Below, in pieces: positions 16,150 through 23,971 of a stretch of DNA of 64,000 bases. The stretch lies in the NCBI RefSeq assembly GCF_049860565.1, contig NZ_CP172056.1:3100001-3164000 (forward strand). Reading direction: 5' to 3'. The notes below the pieces were generated by a model. It saw only the letters and a list, made by a program, of their open reading frames with translations. It made no database searches and was not told the DNA's origin. Origin of the DNA: Desulfitobacterium_A nosdiversum (GTDB lineage Bacteria > Bacillota > Desulfitobacteriia > Desulfitobacteriales > Desulfitobacteriaceae). A program made the position numbers and the translations under genes. Each line of letters opens with the position of its first letter. Position 1 is the stretch's first letter.

Positions 16150-18297
16150 TTATTTTGTCCACTTTTCAAGAATCAGTTCAGCAGTGTGTTTGACCTTGAC
16201 CGTAGAATCCGCTTGGTCCAATCCACCCGTAATTTGCATGAGACAACCTGGGCAATCTACAGCGACCACATCAGCGCCTGATTCCTTAACGTTTTTAACT
16301 TTTCTTGCCAGAATCGGACCAGACATTTCAGGGAATTTAATTGAGTATGAACCCGCAAAACCGCAGCACCGATCGGATTCATTCATTTCAACAAAATCAA
16401 TTCCTTTGATGTTTTTCAAAATTTCCCGGGGTTCTTGATACACGCCCATTCTCCGTTTTAAGTGACAGGAATCATGATACGTTACCCTCAACTTTTTGCC
16501 ATCTCCGCCTGGCTCTAATCCTCCTAAATCTGAAAGCAGTTTAGAGAAATCTACAGATTTGCGGCTTAATTCCGCAGCACGTTCAGCCATCACGGGATCA
16601 TCCTGAAGCAGCTCTTGGTAACTCTCTTTTAAAGCATGAGTGCAGGTTGGACACGCTGAAACCACATAATCAACATTTTCCGCATTCATTGCCTCAATAT
16701 TCATGATTGCAGATTTACGGGCATTTTGACGATCTCCCATGTATGTTGCAGGAGCACCGCAACAAGATTGGCCCTCAGGGAAAATAACTTTGTAGCCTTT
16801 TACATTCAATCCCTTAATAACGCCTTCTCCAATTTTCGGATACACAAAATCAACAAGACAACCACCAAAGAAAGCAATTGTTCCTTTTTGATTCTTAACA
16901 TCTTGTTTTATAGTTTTGAAAATATCCCGGAAAGGCACATCTGCTATTGCCGGTAAACTCCGTTGTTCAGTTAGACCAGAAAGGAACATGGGAAGGTGGC
17001 GAATAACAGGCTGTCCCTTGGTGAACGGTTTCTGTGCCTTTGAAGCTATTTTTAACAGCGAATGGAAGAGACGTCGGTTAGATACTACGTCTAAGGCGAA
17101 CTTCTGAACAAATGGCAATCCTTTCTTCTCTCCTAAGCGATTACGGATTTCCAAGATCATGTCTGGAATATCTAATTTACCTGCACAAACTTCTGTACAT
17201 TTTCCGCATTGGAGACAAAGATTTTGCGGATTAGCGGCATCGTCTTCAGAATTGAGGAAGTTTGTTAAAATTGTACCGATTCCGCCGGTATAGATATGAC
17301 CGTAAACATGTCCGCCGACTAATTGGAAAGCCGGACATACATTCAAGCATGCAGCACAGCGAATACATTGGAATGTCTTTTTAAACTTTGGATCTTCATA
17401 CATTTTACGCCGGCCATTATCCATCAGTACAATATGGAATTCTTTTCCGTCGATTGTACCATCTGGATAATAGGCTGGTGTTTGTCCCGTAATCATTGTG
17501 ACATAACTTGTAATCTGCTGACATGTCCCATTGCGAGGCAGAGTTTGAAGAATGGCACTCGCATCTTCAAAATTATTAACAAACTTTTCAATACCGACAA
17601 GGAAAACATGGGTTTTAGGCCAAAGAGAAGTTAGACGGGCATTTCCTTCATTCGTGACCACCATTAAAGTCCCTGTCTCAGCAACAGCAATATTCGCCCC
17701 TGAAATCCCCATGTCTGCTTCCATGAATTTTTTACGTAGTTCAGCACGAGCAGTCTTTACTAATTTAGCAATAACCGGATCATTCTGATAATGAAGATTA
17801 TCCGTAAAGACATCAGCAACTTCTTCCTTGGTCATATGGATCGCAGGCATAACCATATGCGAAGGACGCTGTCCAGCCATTTGAATAATCCATTCACCAA
17901 GGTCTGTTTCTTGAACATCCATACCCGCATCAATTAATGTTTGATTAAGATGAATTTCTTCCGATGCCATGGATTTTGATTTAACAATATTTTTAACATT
18001 TTGCTTCTTAGCTAATTCGAGAATATACTGTCTGGCTTCTTCCCCAGTTTTTGCCCTAAAAACCTTTGCGCCTCGAGCTGTAGCCGCTTTCTCAAACTTG
18101 TCGATCATCTCATCTAGATGAGATGCCGCGTAAGATTTTACCTCAACAACTTTATCACGTAATGCTTCAAAATCGTATCCTTCATACGCTTTTACACGGG
18201 ATTGGCCATACGTATCGCCAAAACGACCCAATGCCCCTCTTAGGACAGGGTTATCTAGTGCATTTTCAATTTTCTGTTTAAATTGTGCATCTGCCAT
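16150..18297 (-). CDS. LutB-LutA fusion, Fe-S lactate-oxidation protein
   Basis: 715 residues combining what are two proteins in Bacillus. Residues 1-300 are a LUD (LutB-type) domain with AVAETGTLMVVTNEGNARL. Two [4Fe-4S] motifs follow: C311-x2-C314-x2-C317-x3-C321P and C361-x2-C364-x2-C367-x3-C371. Residues 475-690 hold two CCG modules (C480 ... C512-C513-G and C611 ... C644-C645-G, plus C682-x2-C685), which are LutA/GlpC-like and likely bind further Fe-S centres. LutABC oxidises L-lactate to pyruvate and feeds electrons to the quinone pool. The gene starts 1 base after the lutC stop with GGAGG inside the end of lutC, so it is translationally coupled. Confidence 0.88.
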   Translation of the reverse strand: MADAQFKQKIENALDNPVLRGALGRFGDTYGQSRVKAYEGYDFEALRDKVVEVKSYAASHLDEMIDKFEKAATARGAKVFRAKTGEEARQYILELAKKQNVKNIVKSKSMASEEIHLNQTLIDAGMDVQETDLGEWIIQMAGQRPSHMVMPAIHMTKEEVADVFTDNLHYQNDPVIAKLVKTARAELRKKFMEADMGISGANIAVAETGTLMVVTNEGNARLTSLWPKTHVFLVGIEKFVNNFEDASAILQTLPRNGTCQQITSYVTMITGQTPAYYPDGTIDGKEFHIVLMDNGRRKMYEDPKFKKTFQCIRCAACLNVCPAFQLVGGHVYGHIYTGGIGTILTNFLNSEDDAANPQNLCLQCGKCTEVCAGKLDIPDMILEIRNRLGEKKGLPFVQKFALDVVSNRRLFHSLLKIASKAQKPFTKGQPVIRHLPMFLSGLTEQRSLPAIADVPFRDIFKTIKQDVKNQKGTIAFFGGCLVDFVYPKIGEGVIKGLNVKGYKVIFPEGQSCCGAPATYMGDRQNARKSAIMNIEAMNAENVDYVVSACPTCTHALKESYQELLQDDPVMAERAAELSRKSVDFSKLLSDLGGLEPGGDGKKLRVTYHDSCHLKRRMGVYQEPREILKNIKGIDFVEMNESDRCCGFAGSYSIKFPEMSGPILARKVKNVKESGADVVAVDCPGCLMQITGGLDQADSTVKVKHTAELILEKWTK

Positions 18298-18298
18298 T

Positions 18299-18865
18299 TT
18301 ATTTCCCCTCCTCTACAGAATCGTCAACAAAGATGGCAATCAATTCGCCAGGTCCATGTACTCCAATCGTTAAAACACGTTCAATATCCGAAGTTCGGCT
18401 TGGACCGGTTATAAATCCCACAAAGCCGGGAATCTGTGGTTCTTTATGAATGACGCTCAATGCTTCAGGTAAATTGGTTAGTAAAGCAGAGCTTTTTACG
18501 AGTGCCAAATGAATGGGCGTAAATGAGGAGCATAACCGTTCATTGGGATCAACAGCATATTGAACTAATGTACCGAGCTCGGCAATCGCCCATTTCATTT
18601 CTGTAATTCCTGCCTCAGCCGTAGCGGTAACTTTCGGATAATTATCCATATGAAGACTTATTCCTTTTGCAGGAAGGGCATGTGCTAAATCACATTCTTT
18701 GGCTAAAGGTGAATCCACCATTGCGACACTATGAATCCCCTTCTTTAGGAGAAGTTGACAAATCAATTCTTGTGCCCCTGCAGCGGTGTTGGCACGATAA
18801 CATTCACCTGAAACGGCTTCAAGCTTGCTTTTGAAGCGATCATATAAAACATTAACCTCGTTCAT
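18299..18865 (-). CDS. lutC: LutC-like LUD-domain protein
   Basis: About 188 residues, one LUD domain. Typical pieces are GITEMKWAIAELGTLVQ and GFITGPSRTSDIERVLTIGVHGPGEL, which match LutC/YkgG. It is the third component of the lactate oxidase complex. The leader contains a 9-base duplication (GGAGTGAGT twice), giving two good Shine-Dalgarno/start pairs: GGAG to GTG at 18874 and GGAG to ATG at 18865, each with 8-base spacing; a GTG at 18883 overlaps the first Shine-Dalgarno. I chose the ATG. It is the first gene of the lut operon, behind a palindromic operator. Confidence 0.88.
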   Translation of the reverse strand: MNEVNVLYDRFKSKLEAVSGECYRANTAAGAQELICQLLLKKGIHSVAMVDSPLAKECDLAHALPAKGISLHMDNYPKVTATAEAGITEMKWAIAELGTLVQYAVDPNERLCSSFTPIHLALVKSSALLTNLPEALSVIHKEPQIPGFVGFITGPSRTSDIERVLTIGVHGPGELIAIFVDDSVEEGK

Positions 18866-18972
18866 TCCACTCACTCCACTCACTCCTTATGTTATTTACC
18901 TTTATATTGATGATCTCGACCACTAGAATTATTTTTTTTCGTATCATAAAAAGCATACTATATTATGATCGT

Positions 18973-18985
18973 GTGGTCTGACCAC
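18973..18985. promoter_or_regulatory. Palindromic operator upstream of the lut genes
   Basis: GTGGTC-T-GACCAC is a perfect 13-base palindrome about 110 bases upstream of lutC. It fits the TGGT-n3-ACCA pattern bound by FadR-subfamily GntR regulators, which include lactate regulators such as LldR. On the minus strand A/T-rich -10-like sequence (CATAATATAGT) follows directly, so a bound protein would overlap the promoter. No GntR gene is in the window. Confidence 0.6.
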
Positions 18986-19069
18986 CATGCCATACATAAT
19001 TTTATGACAGATTATTTGAAATTACAATCCTTTTCTCAAAATTTGAGTAAATGTTAACTTAATAATCAA

Positions 19070-19111
19070 AGAAATAAAAATACTTCCCTTTCTGACAAAA
19101 GGGAAGTATTT
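19070..19111 (-). terminator. Second terminator downstream of tRNA-Ala
   Basis: On the minus strand AAATACTTCCC and GGGAAGTATTT flank a 12-base loop and are followed by TTATTTC. It follows the first tRNA terminator by about 50 bases, so it probably catches readthrough before the lut promoter. Confidence 0.75.
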
Positions 19112-19159
19112 AGGTAATGGCCTATTGACATTAATCATTATAAAAATCAGTTATATAGT

Positions 19160-19204
19160 AAAAATTAAAGGGTTTTAGCGAAAAAGAACATATCGCTAAA
19201 ACCC
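19160..19204 (-). terminator. Terminator of tRNA-Ala
   Basis: On the minus strand GGGTTTTAGCG and CGCTAAAACCC form a perfect 11-bp stem followed by TTTAATTTTT, 20 bases after the tRNA 3' end. Confidence 0.85.
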
Positions 19205-19223
19205 ATGTCATATAATTCTAAAG

Positions 19224-19299
<76 letters not shown>

Positions 19300-19393
19300 A
19301 ATGAAATTTAGTATAAATGAATATAGTCAAATATGCAATAGTTTAGACATAGGCATAGTTTAGACATAAGTGTAATACAACGGAGGAAACTGA

Positions 19394-20173
19394 ATGAAGC
19401 AAATCGAATTCGATCAAGAAATTTTGTATGTTTATAAACTCTATTTCTTTTTTCTTTTATGCAGTCTTTCATTTATTATTGGAGCAATTATATTTTGGCG
19501 TTTCGGCTTTATCGCATCATTTATCGCTTTTCTTAGCTGTTCTTTACTTTCCTATATAGCAATGATCAGAAAGAAAAATTTCCTTCCCCCCGAAAAAAAA
19601 TTAACGATCCAACGCATGGTTCGTGAAATTACGCAAGATACAAGTCCTTTAGCTATATCACGCTTTGCAAGTCAACTCTACTTTTATTTACATGAAACCA
19701 AACAAGCTATTTCTCTTCTTGAAAAATATTTACCGACTCAAGACCCCTTGCTCTGTGCTACACTTGCCGACATCCTCCTTCGCGAAGGACGCACGCGTCA
19801 GGCCTTATTCGTTTTGCGTGAAAATCCATATACAATATCTGATCCATTGCTGCTTGCCACTCAAGGACATGTATTACAACAAACAGGTAAATATCAGGAA
19901 GCTGTAAAAATTTATGAGCGAAGTCTTCGGTTATCTCAAAAAACAGGTTTCCCCCATAATGGGGCCCCATGGTTTACTCAGATTCTGTTATCTTTAAGTT
20001 ATAAGGCAAGTTTACATCATTCCCTGGCTGAATGTTATTTTATACTAGAAGATTATCAACAGGCTAAAAAGCATATTCGATACGGAAATATGAGATTATT
20101 CGATATCTCTCTCTGGAAGAAATCGGGTCAAATTCCCAGCGATCCCGCAAGAAATTACACAAAATTACATTAG
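19394..20173 (+). CDS. Membrane-anchored TPR protein
   Basis: 259 residues. Two N-terminal transmembrane helices (YFFFLLCSLSFIIGAIIFW and FIASFIAFLSCSLLSYIA) are followed by helical repeats of TPR type, for example PLLLATQGHVLQQTGKYQEA with VKIYERSLRLS after it. TPR regions bind other proteins; no enzyme domain is present. The ATG follows CGGAGG. It is transcribed divergently from tRNA-Ala and stands alone. Confidence 0.75.
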   Translation: MKQIEFDQEILYVYKLYFFFLLCSLSFIIGAIIFWRFGFIASFIAFLSCSLLSYIAMIRKKNFLPPEKKLTIQRMVREITQDTSPLAISRFASQLYFYLHETKQAISLLEKYLPTQDPLLCATLADILLREGRTRQALFVLRENPYTISDPLLLATQGHVLQQTGKYQEAVKIYERSLRLSQKTGFPHNGAPWFTQILLSLSYKASLHHSLAECYFILEDYQQAKKHIRYGNMRLFDISLWKKSGQIPSDPARNYTKLH

Positions 20174-20324
20174 TTCTTCATTCTTTTCTTGTTTTTTCAT
20201 GCGATCGTTGTCCTATTCCAACATATTTCATCGTTGTGATTGAATATAATAAAGATAAGTTAATTATGAGCTACAAAATATGCTTAATATTTTAAAATAA
20301 ACAAAAATAAGAGGAGGAATGCTA

Positions 20325-20546
20325 ATGATGTCATCTCATGATGAGGTATTAAGATTTATTCGCGAATTTGAAGATTCTTCTCGAGAGTACCTCTTATCTC
20401 ATGGTACGAGTGAACATGACCTGGGTAACGCCTACTTAGAACTACAGTGGCAATTTTTGCAAACGATCTTAAATAAACGTCCTGCATCACGCAGAAAACA
20501 TTCAGCACAAAGCCTAAGACTAAAATCTCGTGCTACAATTGCTTAG
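20325..20546 (+). CDS. Small hypothetical protein, 73 residues
   Basis: Not recognised. The sequence is helical and charged, with SHDEVLRFIREFEDSSREYL followed by a basic tail (NKRPASRRKHSAQSLRLKSR). The Shine-Dalgarno AGGAGG is excellent and is 7 bases from the ATG at 20325; an ATG at 20319 is too close to it. The strong ribosome site makes it a likely real gene despite its size. Confidence 0.65.
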   Translation: MMSSHDEVLRFIREFEDSSREYLLSHGTSEHDLGNAYLELQWQFLQTILNKRPASRRKHSAQSLRLKSRATIA

Positions 20547-20622
20547 TTTTTGAAAATATTTAATTGTTTTTTTACAATTTAGAGCCAATCTTGATGACTA
20601 AAAGTTAAATAGTAAAGCCGAT

Positions 20623-21081
20623 CTACTGATCTAGATTAAGTATCATGGCATTTTCATCGCAATTCGGAAATTTAACACAATAAATACATTCCTGCCAAAC
20701 CTTTTGCGGCAAATCCTCTTTATTCACGAGTTTAAAACCACACCGTGTAAAGAATCCCGCTTGGTATGTTAAGGTAAAAATATTAGGAACCCCTAACTCG
20801 TTGGCCTCTTCAAGCAAGGTATTTACAAGCATTCTTCCTAAGCCTTGACTCTGGTACTCTTTATCAATCGCTAATGCCCGTATTTCTGCCAAATCATCCC
20901 AAAGAATATGGAGTGCACCAACGCCAAGGATCTCCCCTTCTCGCTCATAAACCATAAATTCCCGAATATGTTCACAAAGCATATGCCTTGATCGAGCAAG
21001 CATTAAACCCTCTTCAGCAAATCCATTGATCAGCCGCTGGAGATGTTCGACATCTGTAAGTTTAGCCTTCCTAATTCCCAC
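20623..21081 (-). CDS. GNAT N-acetyltransferase, short ArgA-like
   Basis: 152 residues covering one GNAT fold: LGVGALHILWDDLAEIRALA, then the acetyl-CoA loop QSQGLGRMLV. The C-terminal signature WQECIYCVKFPNCDENAM is characteristic of the short clostridial N-acetylglutamate synthase-like group, where the cysteines may bind metal. If so it would acetylate glutamate for arginine synthesis, but no arg genes are nearby. The start is GTG, 9 bases from AGGAG. It is divergent from the histidine kinase gene. Confidence 0.8.
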   Translation of the reverse strand: MGIRKAKLTDVEHLQRLINGFAEEGLMLARSRHMLCEHIREFMVYEREGEILGVGALHILWDDLAEIRALAIDKEYQSQGLGRMLVNTLLEEANELGVPNIFTLTYQAGFFTRCGFKLVNKEDLPQKVWQECIYCVKFPNCDENAMILNLDQ

Positions 21082-21333
21082 AATTCATCACTCCTCTATT
21101 TGTGTATAATTATACATTAGTAAATCCATTTAGACTATCTTGGGTTTTTGTTTTATGAAAAATTTGTCATTATTTTGGGATTTATTTTTTTTATATAAAT
21201 AGCTTACTCTCTAATTTCACAGTATTTTTAATTCCTTATCAAGTTTTATTGATCGCTATTTTTTTACAAATTTTTTTAGCTTATTATGTTAAGATATACA
21301 ATGTCTTGGAGGTATTGGAAGGGGTCATAATAC

Positions 21334-22605
21334 ATGCGGTCTGGAATGGGGCATATCTTAAAAAGCCTAAGATTTCAACTAATAGTTATATTTTTATGTT
21401 TAGTCTTTATTATTCGTGGTCATTTCATCGAAGTATTTCCTTTATTCCCCAGTATTCTACTTCTGCTTTTTACTTATCTACTTTTTACAACACTTTATCA
21501 AGAAAAATGTTTATATCAAGGGCACGCACGAACATTACGGATTATGCTTGAACACGACTTACTGCTTATGCAAACAGTCGATCATTCTCAAGATTCCGTT
21601 CTTGTACTAGATCGCAACCATAAAATTATGTATATCAGTCCAATTGCTGAAAGACTGCTAAATATAAAAGAATCCGCTTTCCTTGGCAAGTCAGTGTTTA
21701 CCATATTGGCTCTGCCTAAGTCAGAACTCGACCTTTGGGGACGCTATACGGGTGAATTACCTAATGTATGTATTGGTCAACAGAACAATTCTCAAAAGAA
21801 TGAATTCATATATTTACGATATATAATTCGGCCGCTCCTAGACCATGGGCAAAAAACGGGACGAATAATTACTCTTTTTGATATTACACAAGAAAAAAAA
21901 CGTGATGATGCTTATGTTCAAGCAGCTAAATACTCTGTTATCCGCCAGGTCGCCTCAGGCTTGGCCCATGAACTAAGAAATCCTTTAACAACAGTTAAAG
22001 GATTCATGCAGCTGATTGGGCCTGAGCAATTTCCAGAAAGGTTTCGCCCCTATCATCAACTTATCCTTGATGAAATTCAAACTACAGATAAACTTATACG
22101 CAACTTTTTACTCTTAACCAACCCTACAGCACCACAATTTAAAATCATAGAAGCAGAATCTTTAATTCAAAAAGTGATTCAAATCTTGAAGCCTACGCTG
22201 TCAATGCGCGAGGTAATAATCCAATTATCTGTAATTCACCCCATTTCCCCTATACTCGGTGATGAGGAACAGCTTTTACAAGCACTCCTTTCAATCATTC
22301 AAAATTCAGTTGAAAATTCACCCCTGCATGGGGAAATAAAAATAAACTTAACAGGGATTGAAAATGGTTTAGAACTTCGCATTCAAGATCAGGGTAACGG
22401 AATCCCATCAAATCTAAAAAGTAAAGTCTTTGATCCTTTTTTTACAACAAAGAAAGATGGATGCGGTTTAGGCTTAACCATTGCGCAAAGAATCATTCTT
22501 GCTCACCACGGTGAACTATCAATTCTGGATTCCCCTCAAATGGGAGGAACAACAATCCCTCTTCATTTTCCAGCACTTGTTTCTAATATTCATCAAAGTG
22601 CTTAA
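21334..22605 (+). CDS. Membrane sensor histidine kinase, Spo0 phosphorelay type
   Basis: 423 residues. Two N-terminal transmembrane helices (residues 14-55, short extracytoplasmic loop) are followed by a PAS domain (about 80-190), a HisKA domain with phospho-acceptor His212 in ASGLAHELRNPLTTVKGFMQ, and an ATPase domain (NGIPSNLKSKVFDPFFTTK; GCGLGLTIAQRIILAHHGE). The HELRNPLTTVKGF motif is typical of kinases feeding Spo0F/Spo0A. There is no adjacent response regulator, which also fits a phosphorelay kinase. The last 23 bases overlap the end of a convergent gene. Confidence 0.88.
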   Translation: MRSGMGHILKSLRFQLIVIFLCLVFIIRGHFIEVFPLFPSILLLLFTYLLFTTLYQEKCLYQGHARTLRIMLEHDLLLMQTVDHSQDSVLVLDRNHKIMYISPIAERLLNIKESAFLGKSVFTILALPKSELDLWGRYTGELPNVCIGQQNNSQKNEFIYLRYIIRPLLDHGQKTGRIITLFDITQEKKRDDAYVQAAKYSVIRQVASGLAHELRNPLTTVKGFMQLIGPEQFPERFRPYHQLILDEIQTTDKLIRNFLLLTNPTAPQFKIIEAESLIQKVIQILKPTLSMREVIIQLSVIHPISPILGDEEQLLQALLSIIQNSVENSPLHGEIKINLTGIENGLELRIQDQGNGIPSNLKSKVFDPFFTTKKDGCGLGLTIAQRIILAHHGELSILDSPQMGGTTIPLHFPALVSNIHQSA

Positions 22606-23821
22606 ACACAGATGGGGTGATGCTTCGGCAGGATATTTGCTCAATCCCTTGAGCCTGCCAATTTTCTGGCAACGTCCAAATTTGAAAGGGCTCAGGATTT
22701 TTTAGCCAGGATTGAAATAACCGTAAATCTTCCTCCATACTCATTACTGTAAGCCAAATAATTCGGCCATCCCATGTAATATTTGCCGATTTTATTTTTG
22801 GTGAATCCAAGAGAGAACTATTTTTAAGTACACAACTTAAAAGTAAGGATTGGCTCGCTAAAGCTAATGGTTTTTCAAGGACGGGACAAACAATGCTAAG
22901 ATGTCCGCCTCCCTGAAAATAGAACCATTGACTTAGTTCATGAATCCAATTCTCGCTTCGTTCCTTCGAAACCCAAGGCCATACCCAAGCATTTCCCCAG
23001 AGTGTTCTGATAATTCCTTCCCCTTGATGCAAATAAAGGGATAGTGTATCCTTTGGCTTTAGTTCAACCCTTTTTTCCTTCTCCTCCAGGTGATCAAGTA
23101 TAGCCGTTATCGCCAGACAAAATTCAGGGTTTATAACCCCTGACGCATCAACCCAGCCCGACTTTTGCCATTGTCGGGCTAATTCGGCATCTTTCAGCCA
23201 TTTCGTTTTAGTCGCAAGCTCGAATCGCTTTCCTTTGCGGCGAATCTCGGCAATTTCTAAGTTCCCCCAAAGAAAGGTAATATTGGGATGCTTGATATCT
23301 GCTCTGACCCGCCGTACATGCAGTTGGTCAAAATACGTTTTAACAGCGTCGAACTGGAGCTGAACTACTGGATTTAATTCCTGACGCCACTTATCCCAAT
23401 TTAACCGTTCTTCACCTAAAGATTGCCGGCTTTTCTTCAGGCTCGAAGTTTCGGGAATGAGGTAGAGACTGGGATTTAATTTCTCACGCCAATATACTGC
23501 GCGAGCATTAAATATACCGCCAACTTTATTTAGAGCTTGCAGAAAAAAAGGTGAAAAATCTGGAGCGACAAAATAAATCACCGTTTTGGCTCCATTGCTC
23601 ATACGGCGTCCCCAAAGCATCCCTGCAAGCAGAAAATCTTCCTCTTTTGGAATCTTTGAACTTGCGATAATTCCTACGCGTAATGAAATTTCTCCCCCTG
23701 AAAAGTAATCGTACTGGGCCGGTAAATGATAATCTTTTTTCTTATCACTGGGGCACTCCAGCCATTGATCAGCAATAAAAATATCAGGATGTGCCTTCCA
23801 AACTGCTTGCCATGTATCCAC
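22583..23821 (-). CDS. Hypothetical protein, 412 residues
   Basis: I do not recognise this protein. There is no signal peptide or membrane helix. The N-terminal part looks alpha/beta (ISLRVGIIASSKI, GAKTVIYFVAPDFSPFFLQA); the middle is helical; the C-terminal part has strands rich in Trp (GNAWVWPWVSKERSENW and TWDGRIIWLTVMSMEED). The start is GTG, 6 bases from GGGAGG, so the ORF is well translated. It stands alone after the multihaem cytochrome terminator and overlaps the kinase gene tail by 23 bases. Confidence 0.75.
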   Translation of the reverse strand: MDTWQAVWKAHPDIFIADQWLECPSDKKKDYHLPAQYDYFSGGEISLRVGIIASSKIPKEEDFLLAGMLWGRRMSNGAKTVIYFVAPDFSPFFLQALNKVGGIFNARAVYWREKLNPSLYLIPETSSLKKSRQSLGEERLNWDKWRQELNPVVQLQFDAVKTYFDQLHVRRVRADIKHPNITFLWGNLEIAEIRRKGKRFELATKTKWLKDAELARQWQKSGWVDASGVINPEFCLAITAILDHLEEKEKRVELKPKDTLSLYLHQGEGIIRTLWGNAWVWPWVSKERSENWIHELSQWFYFQGGGHLSIVCPVLEKPLALASQSLLLSCVLKNSSLLDSPKIKSANITWDGRIIWLTVMSMEEDLRLFQSWLKNPEPFQIWTLPENWQAQGIEQISCRSITPSVFKHFDEY

Positions 23822-23891
23822 AATGATCCTCCCTTAGCCCTTTGTCATATTACATATTTACGCATCAATAACGTACAAAATGACACAAGCT

Positions 23892-23930
23892 TAGAGAAAA
23901 AGCGAAGGGATTTTGTTAACCCCCTCGCTT
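23892..23930 (-). terminator. Terminator of the cytochrome bc operon
   Basis: On the minus strand AAGCGAGGG and CCCTTCGCTT pair with one bulge and are followed by TTTCTC. It lies 42 bases past the multihaem cytochrome stop codon. Confidence 0.7.
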
Positions 23931-23971
23931 AATTATTTACTCCTACCGGTTTACAGCTGCTAGTTAAGAGA

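Larger units (their letters stand above)
18884..19223. other. Intergenic region between lutC and tRNA-Ala
   Basis: This 340-base gap holds the palindromic lut operator (18973-18985) and two separate minus-strand terminator hairpins (19070-19111 and 19160-19204). The spacer between the terminators is about 50 bases and encodes nothing visible. Confidence 0.6.

Noticed and set aside
15879..16281. Plus-strand ORFs of 66 and 69 residues
   Set aside because: No Shine-Dalgarno, no recognisable sequence, and the second runs antisense into the LutB-LutA gene.
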